A stretch of DNA of 64,000 nt from Deinococci bacterium (GCA_030149325.1 JASBRS010000045.1:56513-120512), one strand, 5' to 3'. Shown: positions 22,622-32,231, counted from the stretch's first letter. A program made the numbers and translations. The notes: generated from the letters alone by a model not told the origin.

Positions 22622-25132
22622 GTGGACTTCGAGAAGCTGGGTGCGTTCTACCTGGGCCGCGAAGTGGAGCCCGACGACCACCGACTCACCGAGCAGGCGT
22701 TGCTCTACGACGCCAACGACCTCACCACCCACGCCGTCATCGTCGGCATGACCGGCAGCGGCAAGACCGGCCTCGGCATCGACCTCATCGAGGAGGCCGC
22801 CATCGACGGGGTGCCGGTGCTGGCCATCGACCCCAAGGGGGATCTCACCAACCTCGCGCTCGCCTTCCCCGAGCTGAGGCCCCAGGACTTCGAGCCCTGG
22901 GTCGACGGCGGCGAGGCCGAACGCCAGGGCCTCACCCGCGCCGCCTACGCCGAGCAGCAGGCGCAGACCTGGCGCGACGGGCTGGCCTCGTGGGGGATGC
23001 AGCCCGAGCGGATCGCGCGCCTGCGCGAGGCCGCCGACCTGCGCATCTACACCCCCGGATCCAGCGCCGGGAGGCCGCTGTCGGTGCTGCGCTCCTTCGC
23101 CGCGCCGAGCGCGGCCGTGCTGGCCGACGCCGACCTGCTCGGCGAACGCCTCGAGACCACCGTCACGGCGGTGCTGACGCTGCTCGACATCGACGCCGAC
23201 CCGCTCACCAGCCGCGACCACATCCTGCTGTCGACGCTGCTCGAGCACGCCTGGCGGCAGGGCCGCGATCTCGGCATCGCCGACCTCATCCAGGAGGTCC
23301 AGCGTCCGCCGGTCAAGCGGATCGGCGTGATGGACCTCGACACCGTCTACCCCGCCAAGGACCGCATGGGGCTGGCGCTGCGGCTCAACAACCTGCTGGC
23401 CGCCCCCGGCTTCGAGGTGTGGACGCAGGGCGACGCCCTGGATCTGCAGGCCCTGCTCTATCGGCCCAACGGCCAGGGCCGGGTGGCGGTGCTCACCATC
23501 GCCCACCTGTCGGAGGCCGAGCGCATCTTCTTCCTGTCGCTTCTGCTCAACGAGGTGGTGGCCTGGACGCGCTCGCAGCAGGGGACGTCGAGCCTGCGGG
23601 CGCTGGTGTACATCGACGAGCTGGTGGGCCTGATGCCGCCGGTGGCGCAACCGCCCACCAAGAAGCCGCTGCTGACGTTGCTCAAGCAGGCGCGCGCCTT
23701 CGGGGTGGGGCTGGCGCTGGCCACGCAGAACCCGGTCGACCTCGACTACAAGGGGCTGTCCAACGCCGGCACCTGGTTCATCGGCCGCCTGCAGACCGAG
23801 CGCGACAAGGCGCGCGTGATGGACGGCCTGAGCAGCGCCGCCGCCGGGGCCGCCGCCCCCGCCGAGCTCGACGCCATGATCAGCGGGCTGCCCAAGCGCA
23901 CCTTCCTGCTGCACAACGTCCACGAGAAGCAGCCGGTGCTGTTCCAGACGCGCTGGGCCATGTCGTACCTGGCGGGCCCGCTGGCGCGCGAGCAGGTCCG
24001 GCGGCTGCCGGCGGCGCAGGCGACCACGGCGGCCGGCGCGGTCGCTGTTGCTTCCGCGGCTGCTTCCACGGCTGCTGCCGCACCGACCGGAACCCCGATG
24101 GCCGCGCCCCAGGCGGCCCCCCAGGCGTCCACCCAGGCGGCGGCCCCCCAGGCGGCGGCCCCCCAGGCGGACCCGACCGAGGGCCGCCCGCCCGTGCTGC
24201 CCCCCGACGTCCCGCAGCTCTTCGCCCCGCTCGCGGGCTCCGCCGAAGGCGTTCGCTACCTGCTGCACGTGGCCGGCGTCGCCGACGTGGCCTACAGCCA
24301 GCAGACCCTGGGCGTCGACGAACAGCGCAACGTCGCGCGCATCGTGGAACCCGTCGACGGCCCGGTGCCGATCACCTGGGCCGACGGCCGCGAGGTCACG
24401 ATCGACCTCAACGCCCTGGAGCGCGAGCCGCGCCCCGACGTGACCTTCGGCGCGCTGCCCGAGGTGACCCTCGACGGCGACGCCATCAAGGCGTGGACCC
24501 AGCTCTTCGAGCGCCACGTGCGCACCGCCGAGGGCCTGACGCTGCTGCGCTGCAAGGCACCCAAGCTGCTGAGCAAGGTGGGCGAGAGCGAGCGCGACTT
24601 CCGGGTGCGCTGCCTGCAGGCCGCGCGCGAGGCCCGCGACGACGCCCGCGAGAAGCTGCGCGCACGCTACGACGCCAAGATGACCACGCTGTCCGAGCGC
24701 CTGGCGCGCGCCGAGCGCACGGTGCAGCGCGAGGCGCAGCAGGCGGGCCAGCGCAAGATGGACGCCGCCATCAGCGTCGGCACCGCGCTGCTGGGGTCGT
24801 TCCTGGGGCGCAGGACGGTGTCGGCGTCGCGCGTGAGCACCGCCCTGAAGAGCGTCAACCGGCTGCCCAAGGAGGCGGCCGACGCCCAGCGCGCCCGCGA
24901 GGCGGCCGAGCAGGTGCGGGCGCAGCTCACCGACCTGCAAGCGGAGCTCGAGCGCGAGCTGGCCGAGCTGGAGCTGCCCGACGCCGACGCGCTGGAGCTC
25001 GAGCCCGTCCGCGTGCTCGCCAAGAGCACCGGCATCGCCACCCGCTACGTGGGGTTGCTGTGGGTCCCCTACCGGCACGGCGCCGACGGCCGCTGGCAGG
25101 CGGCCACGTCGTTGTCGCTCGACGGCGGATGA
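22622..25132 (+). CDS. large HerA/DUF87-like ATP-binding protein
   Basis: An 836-residue cytoplasmic ATPase. The N-terminus DFEKLGAFYLGREVEPDD leads into the Walker A VGMTGSGKTGLGIDL (residues about 42-50) and VLAIDPKGDLTNLALAF. LRALVYIDELVGLMPP is the Walker B, and LALATQNPVDLDYKGLSNAG the sensor region shared with HerA/FtsK/VirB4-type motors. After about residue 460 an Ala/Pro/Gln-rich linker with tandem APQAA units separates it from a C-terminal region with a beta part and a long coiled coil (about residues 660-790). GTG start with GGGAGAGG. The family is widespread in high-GC bacteria with no settled function; DNA processing is likely from the fold. Confidence 0.82.
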   Translation: MDFEKLGAFYLGREVEPDDHRLTEQALLYDANDLTTHAVIVGMTGSGKTGLGIDLIEEAAIDGVPVLAIDPKGDLTNLALAFPELRPQDFEPWVDGGEAERQGLTRAAYAEQQAQTWRDGLASWGMQPERIARLREAADLRIYTPGSSAGRPLSVLRSFAAPSAAVLADADLLGERLETTVTAVLTLLDIDADPLTSRDHILLSTLLEHAWRQGRDLGIADLIQEVQRPPVKRIGVMDLDTVYPAKDRMGLALRLNNLLAAPGFEVWTQGDALDLQALLYRPNGQGRVAVLTIAHLSEAERIFFLSLLLNEVVAWTRSQQGTSSLRALVYIDELVGLMPPVAQPPTKKPLLTLLKQARAFGVGLALATQNPVDLDYKGLSNAGTWFIGRLQTERDKARVMDGLSSAAAGAAAPAELDAMISGLPKRTFLLHNVHEKQPVLFQTRWAMSYLAGPLAREQVRRLPAAQATTAAGAVAVASAAASTAAAAPTGTPMAAPQAAPQASTQAAAPQAAAPQADPTEGRPPVLPPDVPQLFAPLAGSAEGVRYLLHVAGVADVAYSQQTLGVDEQRNVARIVEPVDGPVPITWADGREVTIDLNALEREPRPDVTFGALPEVTLDGDAIKAWTQLFERHVRTAEGLTLLRCKAPKLLSKVGESERDFRVRCLQAAREARDDAREKLRARYDAKMTTLSERLARAERTVQREAQQAGQRKMDAAISVGTALLGSFLGRRTVSASRVSTALKSVNRLPKEAADAQRAREAAEQVRAQLTDLQAELERELAELELPDADALELEPVRVLAKSTGIATRYVGLLWVPYRHGADGRWQAATSLSLDGG

Positions 25133-25200
25133 GCGCCGGCGGAGCCGGCGTGTGTCTGCGCTTCGGTACAACCGTCAGCGCCGGATCCCGCGCTCGGCGC

Positions 25201-25206
25201 TAGGCT
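25201..25206 (+). promoter_or_regulatory. -10 box TAGGCT of the secreted-protein gene
   Basis: TAGGCT, 27 nt before the ATG, with a GGAGGGGG ribosome site in the leader. No convincing -35. Confidence 0.45.
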
Positions 25207-25233
25207 GGGTCCAACCTCGAGGAGGGGGAACCT

Positions 25234-25815
25234 ATGCGCCGAGCCATCCGCACGGTCGTCGCAGTGGCGTTGCTGGCCGCCGGCAGCGCCCTGGCCTTCA
25301 CCTGGAACCCGGACGCCTTCCCGACCGGGAACCACACCTACAGCTGGGACCTCACCGTCGACACCTCCGACGGACCCCAGACCGCCGTCATCACCATCGC
25401 CATCACCCAGAAGGGCGACACTTACGACACCTCCACCACCATGACGGTGACGCAGACGGGGGTGGCCCACGATGACCTGTCGACCGCCGCGCTCGGCGGT
25501 TCGATGCTCGGGACGCTCGCCCTCGGCCCCATGATGGTGTTCTACGGCCCGGCCTTCATGATGCTCCCGATGCTGCTCGGGAACGAGGACATCCACGTGC
25601 GCACCGAGCCGGTGCGCGTCGCCGGCATGGGCAGCATCTACATGGACAAGTCCGAGACCATCGCCGGCCACGAGTGCGTGGTGCTGCGCATGGAGATGGA
25701 CGACGGCAGCGCCCCCATCGAGATGGCGCTGGCCGAGGACCTGCCCTTCCCGTGCTACAGCAAGTACGGCGACACCGGCGACCAGACCACCATCATGCTG
25801 ACCAAGGCGAACTGA
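25234..25815 (+). CDS. hypothetical secreted protein
   Basis: Not recognised. 193 residues, with signal peptide [21 protein letters not shown] and likely cleavage after ALA. The mature part is beta-rich and Thr-rich ([20 protein letters not shown]). A hydrophobic Met-rich stretch ([20 protein letters not shown]) in the middle could be a membrane or core segment. Two Cys (HECVV, PCYSK) may form a disulfide. Strong GAGGAGGGGG ribosome site. Exported to the periplasm or surface. Confidence 0.75.
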   Translation: MRRAIRTVVAVALLAAGSALAFTWNPDAFPTGNHTYSWDLTVDTSDGPQTAVITIAITQKGDTYDTSTTMTVTQTGVAHDDLSTAALGGSMLGTLALGPMMVFYGPAFMMLPMLLGNEDIHVRTEPVRVAGMGSIYMDKSETIAGHECVVLRMEMDDGSAPIEMALAEDLPFPCYSKYGDTGDQTTIMLTKAN

Positions 25816-25918
25816 GCGCTGCCGCTACGCCGAGCTCTACCGCGCGCTCGGCCTGGCCGACCTCGGCGCCACCCTGGCGTGCGCGCGCGACGCCGGCGAG
25901 GACGCCGAGGCCGGCTGA
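25814..25918 (+). pseudogene. C-terminal remnant, possibly of an ATC-hydrolase family protein
   Basis: Immediately after the secreted-protein gene, in another frame, the sequence reads [20 protein letters not shown], then [13 protein letters not shown] and a stop. This CxYAExYRxLGLxxLGxxLxCxxD pattern resembles the C-terminus of the L-2-amino-thiazoline-4-carboxylic acid hydrolase family. There is no start codon with a ribosome site and no upstream domain, so it looks like a leftover gene tail. The family assignment is from memory of the pattern and is tentative. Confidence 0.35.
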
Positions 25919-25939
25919 CGCCGCAGGGCGGCGGCGCCG

Positions 25940-27349
25940 CTAGCCCTCCCCGACGCGATCTGTAGGCCCCGATGCCGGCAGTCGCACCTCGAAGCGCGTG
26001 CGCCCCGGCTTCGACTCCAGGGTCACCTCGCCCAGGTGGCGTTCCACGATGCGGCGTGCGACGTCGAGCCCCAGCCCGGTGCCCTTGCCGACGCCCTTGG
26101 TGGTGAAGAAGGGGTCGAAGACCTTGGCCTGGACGTCGGCGGGGATGCCGCGGCCGTCGTCGAGGACCTCGACCACGGCACGTCCCGCCCGTCCGGAGGT
26201 GCGGACGGTGATCTCGCCGCCCTCGTCGATGGCGTCGATGGCGTTGTGGATGAGGTGGGTCCAGACCTGGTTGAGCTCGCCGGGGTTGCCGGTCACGTGC
26301 GGGGTGCCGGGGTCGAGCTCGGTCCGGAGTTCGGCGTTCTTGGCGCGGAGCTCGTGACTCAGCATGGTGAGGGTGGAGCGGAGGCCCTCGTTCAGGTCGA
26401 TCTCGGAGCTGCGCGGCGCTCGGTCCATGTTGGAGTAGCCCTTGACGGCGGTGATGAGCTCGACGATCCTCCGCGCGGCGTCGGCGATGTCGGCTCCCAA
26501 GCGTCGGAGCGCGAGGTCCGCGGCCAGCCACTCCAGGCCGGCGGCCACGGCGTCTCCCGGGAGGCCGTCGGTCAGGTTCTCGACGTCCACCGTGGTCAGT
26601 CCGGCGCCGACGAGGGCCTCGGCCGCCACCCAGGGGTCGGGCACGCCGTGGTCCGCGAGCCAGCCGGCGAGAGCGTCCTCGGCGTCGCTCCGCTCGAGCG
26701 CGTCCATGACCGGCAAGGCACCGGCGGCGTCGGCGCCGAGAAGGGCGCGGACCCGGCCCTGCAACGTCGCCGCGGCGTCCGGATCGAGCGCCCGCAGGGC
26801 GAGCGCGCTGAGGTCGTCGAGCCGCTTCGCGTGCACCTCGGCCCGCTGCTGGACGGCCGCTGCCGGGTTGTTGAGCTCGTGGGCGAGGCCGGCAGCGAGC
26901 CTGCCGAGGCTCACGAGCTTCTCGCGCTGCTCGTCCTGGCGAGCGAAATCTCGGGAGCGGTCGACCATGACGGCGGCCAGGCGCAGTTGGAGCTGCGGGA
27001 TGCGCTCGAGCATGGCGGGGAACACGCCTTCATGGAAGAAGGCGGCGCGAGTACGGGTCAGGGCCCGCGCCGTGTGCACGCTCTTCGTCATGCGCGAGAG
27101 GGGCAGCTTCGCGCCGATGTCGCCGGCTCGCTGTACGACGGCGCCTCCATCGGGCGGTCCCTGCTCCTTCCGGACCCGGACCTCGCCCTCCAGGAAGGCG
27201 ACCATGCTGTCGACGACGTCCCCCTCGGCGAACAGCGGCTCGTCGGGCTCGAAGGTGCGGACCTCGCCGTGGTCGGCCAACCATCGCAGCTCGCCGTCCG
27301 AGAGATCGGCGAAGACCCGCACCTTGCGGAGATCCTGGGGGTCGATCAT
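25940..27349 (-). CDS. cyclic-nucleotide-binding-domain sensor histidine kinase
   Basis: A 469-residue soluble kinase. The N-terminal about 130 residues (FADLSDGELRWLADHGEVRT, DEPLFAEGDVVDSMVAFLEG) form a cNMP-binding-like domain. The H-box is AAGLAHELNNPAAAVQQ (His near residue 181), the N-box LIHNAIDAID, the G1 box LDDGRGIP, the F-box DPFFTTK and the G2 box GTGLGLD. No membrane helix. Kinases of this architecture often lie beside a response regulator fused to a thioredoxin-reductase-like protein; none is present here, so it is an orphan. The ATG overlaps the stop of a short upstream frame. Confidence 0.88.
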   Translation of the reverse strand: MIDPQDLRKVRVFADLSDGELRWLADHGEVRTFEPDEPLFAEGDVVDSMVAFLEGEVRVRKEQGPPDGGAVVQRAGDIGAKLPLSRMTKSVHTARALTRTRAAFFHEGVFPAMLERIPQLQLRLAAVMVDRSRDFARQDEQREKLVSLGRLAAGLAHELNNPAAAVQQRAEVHAKRLDDLSALALRALDPDAAATLQGRVRALLGADAAGALPVMDALERSDAEDALAGWLADHGVPDPWVAAEALVGAGLTTVDVENLTDGLPGDAVAAGLEWLAADLALRRLGADIADAARRIVELITAVKGYSNMDRAPRSSEIDLNEGLRSTLTMLSHELRAKNAELRTELDPGTPHVTGNPGELNQVWTHLIHNAIDAIDEGGEITVRTSGRAGRAVVEVLDDGRGIPADVQAKVFDPFFTTKGVGKGTGLGLDVARRIVERHLGEVTLESKPGRTRFEVRLPASGPTDRVGEG

Positions 27350-27399
27350 GCGCCGACCCGGAACCGGTGCGTCGGCGCGAAGGTCGTAGCGATGGCCAT
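27346..27399 (-). CDS. possible 17-aa leader peptide upstream of the kinase
   Basis: The frame MAIATTFAPTHRFRVGA has a GGAGGGC ribosome site about 9 nt upstream of its ATG and its TGA overlaps the kinase ATG (ATGA). The kinase start itself lacks a ribosome site, so translation coupled through this frame is plausible. It could also be a remnant of a longer upstream gene. Confidence 0.35.
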   Translation of the reverse strand: MAIATTFAPTHRFRVGA

Positions 27400-27777
27400 G
27401 CCTCGTGCCCTCCTCGGATCGTGGGACTGAGGGCCATGCTAGCAAGCGTTCCCGAAGAGGGCACGACGGCGGGGCGAGAGCCGGTGCTCCGCGACGACGG
27501 ACCTGCAAGGGGGAACGACGGCCGCTGCGACGCTTCCGAGCGGGAACGGGCGGATGTCCACCGCCAAGGACCGCAGGTTTCGTTCAGGGCCGAGCGGTGT
27601 CGTGCCAGGCGTGATGACCGAGGGGGGCACCGCCGCACGCCTCTATACGATCGGAGTACAGGGCAGCGACGCTGAGCCGGCACCGAACGGCGTTCCCTCG
27701 AAGCGGAACGTACCGAGACGCCGACGCCGTGCGGAGGACGTGACACGGTTCCTGACAACGCATCGGGAGGTCCGAGG
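27400..27777. other. intergenic region upstream of the catabolic island
   Basis: 378 bp between the divergent kinase and dehydrogenase genes; no credible gene. It contains repeated GGAACG/CGTTCC half-sites: at 27447, 27514 and 27543, plus an inverted pair CGTTCC-N8-GGAACG at about 27692-27711. These may be regulator sites. TACGAT (27646-27651) is a possible -10 for the plus-strand operon. The stretch is less GC-rich than its surroundings. Confidence 0.35.
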
Positions 27778-28866
27778 ATGCGAGCGGTCCGCAAGATGGC
27801 GAGCGGCAAGGGCAACGTTTCGGTCGTGGACGTGGAGGAGCCGACGGCGGGGCCGGACCAGGTGGTGATCGAGGTGGCTGCTGCCGGCATCTGTGGGACC
27901 GACGTGCACATCGTCGAGGACGAGTTCCCGACGCGCCCTCCGGTCACGTTGGGCCACGAGTTGGCCGGCACCATCGCGGAGCTGGGCGAGGGCGTGGACG
28001 GATGGTCGGTCGGGGATCGCGTCACGTCGGAGACCTACTTCTACACCTGCGGTCGTTGTCTCCAGTGCCGCCGTGGACGGCCGAACCTGTGTGCCGATCG
28101 GCGTTCGATCGGCTCCAAGGAGGACGGCGCCTTCGCGCGCTACCTGGTCGTCCCCTCGAAGAACCTGTTGCGGGTCCCCGACGAGTTGCCGCTCGAGCAG
28201 GCCGCTCTGACCGAACCGCTGGCCTGCGCCGTCCACGGCGTGCTGGGCGTAGCGGGCGTCACCGCTGGCGATCGCGTGGCGATCGCCGGTCCCGGACCCA
28301 TCGGGTTGCTGACCCTCCAACTCGTCAGGGCGGCCGGCGCGAGCGCCGTCATGCTGGGGACGCATCAGGATTCCGCGAGACTGCGGCTGGCCAGCTCCCT
28401 GGGCGCTGACGCCGTCATCGACGTAGATTCGGTGGAGGACGCCAGCGGAGCTGCCCGCGACGCACTGGCGGTCGACGGCGCGGACGTGGTCATCGAGTGC
28501 TCGGGGGCCGGGCCGGCCGCGTCGATGCTGCTCGACATCGTCGGCAAGGGCGGTCGTTACTGCCAGATGGGGCTCTACGGCAAACCGATCGTGCTCGACC
28601 AGGACGTCGTCTGCTACAAGGAGCTGACCGTCACCGGCACCAACGCCTCGGTGCCGACAGCCTGGCCGAGAGCGCTGGAGCTGTTGGCGGGCCGCCAGGT
28701 GGACGGCACAGCGATCATCACCCACCACTTCCCGCTCGAGCACTGGGACGAGGCACTGAGCGCAGTGCGGTCGAAGCAGGGCGCCAAGGTGATCCTCACC
28801 CCACGGAACGGCGGGGCGCCAGGCGCCAAGGGGCGAAAGGCGGTCGACGGTGTCCAACCCGGATGA
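27778..28866 (+). CDS. zinc-dependent alcohol/polyol dehydrogenase (MDR)
   Basis: A 362-residue medium-chain dehydrogenase. The catalytic zinc site is [11 protein letters not shown] (Cys38) with GHELAG (GHE). The structural zinc loop [15 protein letters not shown] has four Cys. The Rossmann motif is [16 protein letters not shown] (GxGxxG). Closest in style to sorbitol, threonine and other sugar-alcohol dehydrogenases. It oxidises a secondary alcohol of a polyol or sugar acid with NAD(P)+, probably the first step of the pathway encoded downstream. GGAGGTCCGAGG precedes the ATG. Confidence 0.9.
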   Translation: MRAVRKMASGKGNVSVVDVEEPTAGPDQVVIEVAAAGICGTDVHIVEDEFPTRPPVTLGHELAGTIAELGEGVDGWSVGDRVTSETYFYTCGRCLQCRRGRPNLCADRRSIGSKEDGAFARYLVVPSKNLLRVPDELPLEQAALTEPLACAVHGVLGVAGVTAGDRVAIAGPGPIGLLTLQLVRAAGASAVMLGTHQDSARLRLASSLGADAVIDVDSVEDASGAARDALAVDGADVVIECSGAGPAASMLLDIVGKGGRYCQMGLYGKPIVLDQDVVCYKELTVTGTNASVPTAWPRALELLAGRQVDGTAIITHHFPLEHWDEALSAVRSKQGAKVILTPRNGGAPGAKGRKAVDGVQPG

Positions 28867-30340
28867 GCACGTCCTCCTGAACTTCGTGGCCGGCGAGTGG
28901 AAGCGCTCGACCGCGGACGCCTACCAGGGCGTTGTGAATCCAGCAACGGCCGAGGTTCTGGCGTCCGTACCCCTCAGCGCCGCGTCGGAGGTCGACGAGG
29001 TCGTGCGTGCGGCAGACCGGGCCTACCGGTCCTGGCGCGAGGTGCCGGTGGTCGAACGGGTCCAGCCGCTCTACCGGTTGAAGGTGCTGCTGGAGGAGCA
29101 CCTGGACGAGCTGGCCCGGACGACGACGCTCGAGTGCGGCAAGACCTTCGGGGAGTCCAAGGGCGAGCTGCAACGCGGCATCGAGAACGTCGAGGTGGCG
29201 TGTGGGATGCCCAGCCTTGTCCAGGGATGGACCAACGAGGACGTGGCGCGAGGGATCGACGAGCACGTCTTCCGGCAACCGTTGGGGGTGGTAGCGGCGA
29301 TCACGCCGTTCAACTTCCCCGGGATGATCCCGTTGTGGTTCCTGCCCTACGCGGTGGCGACCGGCAACGCCTTCGTGCTGAAACCCAGCGAGCGGGTGCC
29401 GATGACAACCCAGGTCCTGTTCCGGCTGATCGAGCAGGCGGGGTTCCCGAAGGGCGTGCTGGGGTTGGTGAACGGCGGGAAGGACACGGTCGACGCGCTC
29501 CTGGACCATCCCTTGGTGGAGGCCGTGTCGTTCGTGGGGTCGACGCCGGTGGCGAAGTACATCTACCGTCGCGCGACGGCGAACGGCAAGCGGGCGCAGT
29601 GCCAGGGGGGCGCGAAGAACCCTGCGGTGATCCTGCCGGATGCGGACCTGGACATGGGCACCCGCATCCTGGCCGACAGCGCCTTCGGGTGCGCCGGTCA
29701 GCGCTGCCTGGCTACCTCCGTGGTGATCACGGTGGGCGAGGCCAGGGAGGGGTTCAAAGAGCGGGTCGTCCAGGACGCGCTGAGTCGCAAGGTCGGCTTC
29801 GGACTTGCCGAGGGCGTCCAGATGGGGCCGGTGATCACTGCAGCTTCCCGCGAACGCATCTCGGGCCTGGTGGACCAGGGGACGAAGGAGGGCGCGAAGC
29901 TGCTGGTGGACGGTCGCGGCCTAGCTGTGGACGGTGACGAGTACCGGAACGGCTACTTCGTCCACCCGACGGTGGTGGACGAGGTCGACCCGGCGAGCAC
30001 GCTGGCGAGGACCGAGGTGTTCGGACCGGTGCTGAGCCTGATGCACGCGGAGGACCTGAACGAGGCGATCGAGCTGGTGAACGCCAGGAGCTTCGGGAAC
30101 CAGGCGTGCGTGTTCACGTCGTCGGGTGCCGCTGCACGCGAGTTCCGCACGAGAGCGCGCGCCGGCAACATCGGCGTGAACCTGGGGGTCGCGGCGCCGA
30201 TGGCGTTCTTCCCGTTCAGCGGTTGGGGCGAGTCGTTCTTCGGGGACCTGCACGCCCAGGCCCGGCATGGCGTGGAGTTCTACACGCAGACGAAGGTCGT
30301 GATCGAGCGCTGGCCGGCGAGCTGGAGCCGGCAGTTCTGA
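28850..30340 (+). CDS. iolA: CoA-acylating (methyl)malonate-semialdehyde dehydrogenase
   Basis: A 496-residue [24 protein letters not shown] and the catalytic-Cys stretch [11 protein letters not shown] are diagnostic for MmsA/IolA rather than ordinary ALDHs, and [13 protein letters not shown] also fits. It converts malonate semialdehyde (or methylmalonate semialdehyde) plus CoA and NAD+ to acetyl-CoA (or propionyl-CoA) and CO2. GTG start overlapping the dehydrogenase by 17 bp. With the IolC-like kinase and class II aldolase it forms the lower myo-inositol-type route. Confidence 0.9.
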   Translation: MSNPDEHVLLNFVAGEWKRSTADAYQGVVNPATAEVLASVPLSAASEVDEVVRAADRAYRSWREVPVVERVQPLYRLKVLLEEHLDELARTTTLECGKTFGESKGELQRGIENVEVACGMPSLVQGWTNEDVARGIDEHVFRQPLGVVAAITPFNFPGMIPLWFLPYAVATGNAFVLKPSERVPMTTQVLFRLIEQAGFPKGVLGLVNGGKDTVDALLDHPLVEAVSFVGSTPVAKYIYRRATANGKRAQCQGGAKNPAVILPDADLDMGTRILADSAFGCAGQRCLATSVVITVGEAREGFKERVVQDALSRKVGFGLAEGVQMGPVITAASRERISGLVDQGTKEGAKLLVDGRGLAVDGDEYRNGYFVHPTVVDEVDPASTLARTEVFGPVLSLMHAEDLNEAIELVNARSFGNQACVFTSSGAAAREFRTRARAGNIGVNLGVAAPMAFFPFSGWGESFFGDLHAQARHGVEFYTQTKVVIERWPASWSRQF

Positions 30341-30353
30341 GGCAGGCGGTGAC

Positions 30354-31370
30354 GTGACGACCCAGCACTTCGACCTGATCACCCTGGGGCGGTCGTCCAT
30401 CGACCTCTACAGCAACGACGTGGGCGCTCCCTTCGAAGCGATCACCAGCTTCGCGGCGTACGTGGGCGGGAGCCCGACCAACATCGCGGTGGGAGCGCGC
30501 CGGCTCGGGCTCCAGGTGGCGCTGCTGACCGCGGTGGGGCAGGACAAGGTCGGCGACTTCATCCGCCACTTCCTCGACCGGGAAGGGGTCGAGACGCGAT
30601 ACATCCCCGTCAAACCGGGCAAGCGGACCAGTGCGGTGCTGCTCGGCATCGAGAAGGACCGCTTCCCACTGGTGTACTACCGCGACAACTGCGCCGACAT
30701 GGCGCTGACGATCGACGACGTGGCGGCGGCGCCGATCGCCGAAGCGGACGCCTTGGAGATCTCGGCCACGGCCCTGTACGCCGAGCCGAGCCGCTCGGCG
30801 GCGTTCTTCGCCGCGGAGCAGGCGCGACGAGCGGGCGTGACCGTGTACCTCGACCTGGACTTCCGGGCGGACCAGTGGCACGACCCCCGCGCCTTCGGGC
30901 TGGCGGTGCGCGCGTTGCTGCCGAACGCGAACGTGGTCTTCGGCACCGAGGAGGAGATCAACGCGGCCATGCTGGTCGATCCGGCCGACATCGAGATCTT
31001 CGACCAGCAGATCTCCGCCCCGATCATCCGGGGTGACGTGGCGGCGAACATCGACGCGATGCTGGCGAGGCGTCCGGGCCCGGAGGCGCTGCTGGTGAAG
31101 CGCGGCGCAGCAGGCTGCACGGTGCACCTCGACGATGGCACCGTGACCGCCGTGCCGGGCTTCCGTGTAGAGGTGATGAACGTGTTGGGCGCAGGCGACG
31201 CCTTCGCTGCCGGCGTCATCTACGGGCGCGCCAGGCGGTGGGACTGGTACAGGGCCGCACGCATGGGAAACGCTTGCGGAGCCATCGTGGTGACGCGGCA
31301 CGGTTGCGCCAACTTCAACGCCTACGAGGACGAGGCCCTGGCGTTCATCCAGGACCATGGGGGGTTCTAG
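30354..31370 (+). CDS. iolC: 5-dehydro-2-deoxygluconokinase (PfkB family)
   Basis: A 338-residue ribokinase-fold kinase. ITLGRSSIDLYSNDVGAPFE, FAAYVGGSPTNIAVGARRLG, FPLVYYRDNCADMAL and VVTRHGCANFNAYEDEAL are close to IolC, the kinase for 2-deoxy-5-keto-D-gluconate. The PfkB anion-hole and catalytic base lie in NVLGAGDAFAAGV (GAGD). It lacks the DUF2090 C-terminal fusion found in many proteobacterial IolC proteins. GTG start 14 bp after the iolA stop. It makes the 6-phosphate that is cleaved by the next enzyme. Confidence 0.88.
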   Translation: MTTQHFDLITLGRSSIDLYSNDVGAPFEAITSFAAYVGGSPTNIAVGARRLGLQVALLTAVGQDKVGDFIRHFLDREGVETRYIPVKPGKRTSAVLLGIEKDRFPLVYYRDNCADMALTIDDVAAAPIAEADALEISATALYAEPSRSAAFFAAEQARRAGVTVYLDLDFRADQWHDPRAFGLAVRALLPNANVVFGTEEEINAAMLVDPADIEIFDQQISAPIIRGDVAANIDAMLARRPGPEALLVKRGAAGCTVHLDDGTVTAVPGFRVEVMNVLGAGDAFAAGVIYGRARRWDWYRAARMGNACGAIVVTRHGCANFNAYEDEALAFIQDHGGF

Positions 31371-31403
31371 GGTGCGCGCTGTGCGGATGCCACGAGGTTC
31401 CTG

Positions 31404-32231
31404 ATGCCGTTCGTCGAGGACGGTCGCGAGCTCATCGGCGAAGCGTTCGACCGCCGGGTCCTCCTGCCGGCGTTCAACGTCTGCAGCGCCGAGATGGTGC
31501 GTGCGTGCGTGGAGGCGGCGGAGGAGGCGGCGGCCCCCGTCATCGTGCAGACCTACCCGACCGACCTCGAGCAGGTGCCGCCCTTCGCGATGGCGGCGCT
31601 GGTGCGCGCGTTCGCCGAGCGCATGTCCGTTCCCGTCCTCCTGCACCTGGATCATGGCCGGGGTTTCGAGATGGCGATGGCCTGCCTTCGGGCCGGCTAC
31701 GGTTCGGTCATGTTCGATGGAGCGGGGTTGCCCCTGGACGACATCGTCGCGCAGACGCGCCGCATCGCGGAAGTGGCGCACGCCATGGGCGCGGCCGTGG
31801 AGGTGGCGGCCGAGAGCTTCGACCACGGTCGTGCGACGGCGACGCGCCCGGAGGACGCTCTCCGCCTGTTCGAGGAAGGCGACGCGGACATGGTGGCGGT
31901 GTCGGTGGGTAGCGAGCATGGCCGCGAGAGCCGTCTGGATCTCGAAGCCCTGCACGCCATCCGCGAGCGCGTCGCTGGCCCGTTGGTCCTGCACGGCGGA
32001 AGTGGGATCCCACCGCGAGACGTGGTCGCTGCGCGCGAGCTCGGAGTCGTCAAGCTCAACATCGGTAGCGCGCTCTACCGGGCCCTCAGGTCGACGTGGG
32101 AAGCGAGCGGCGACGCCCCCCATCACCGGGCCGTGTACGAGCGCGCGAGGAGCGTTCTGCACGGCGTCGCGCTGGAGACGTTGACGGTGGCGGGCGCGTC
32201 CGCCGAGGAAGGGCGGATCGGGCCGTCGTGA
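31404..32231 (+). CDS. iolJ: class II aldolase (IolJ/GatY/FbaA-like)
   Basis: A 275-residue zinc aldolase. LLPAFNVCSAEMVRACVEAA, VPVLLHLDHGRGFEM (zinc-ligand His-Asp-His), YGSVMFDGAGLPLDD, GPLVLHGGSGIPP (HGGSG phosphate loop) and VVKLNIGSALYRAL (KxNIGT-like) are the family landmarks. By context it should split 6-phospho-5-dehydro-2-deoxygluconate into dihydroxyacetone phosphate and malonate semialdehyde, though tagatose- or fructose-bisphosphate activity cannot be excluded. Its end overlaps the LarA-like gene by GTGA. Confidence 0.85.
   Translation: MPFVEDGRELIGEAFDRRVLLPAFNVCSAEMVRACVEAAEEAAAPVIVQTYPTDLEQVPPFAMAALVRAFAERMSVPVLLHLDHGRGFEMAMACLRAGYGSVMFDGAGLPLDDIVAQTRRIAEVAHAMGAAVEVAAESFDHGRATATRPEDALRLFEEGDADMVAVSVGSEHGRESRLDLEALHAIRERVAGPLVLHGGSGIPPRDVVAARELGVVKLNIGSALYRALRSTWEASGDAPHHRAVYERARSVLHGVALETLTVAGASAEEGRIGPS

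Noticed and set aside
24100..24180. CRISPR-like or intergenic repeat array
   Set aside because: The short GC-rich units are in frame inside the HerA-like gene and encode an Ala/Pro/Gln linker.
22583..25171. 862-codon minus-strand open frame opposite the HerA-like ATPase
   Set aside because: Composition is Gly/Arg/His/Leu-rich without domains; the plus strand has Walker motifs.
30216..32162. 648-codon minus-strand open frame opposite iolC and the aldolase
   Set aside because: Shadow frame; the two plus-strand enzymes have complete motifs and coupled starts.
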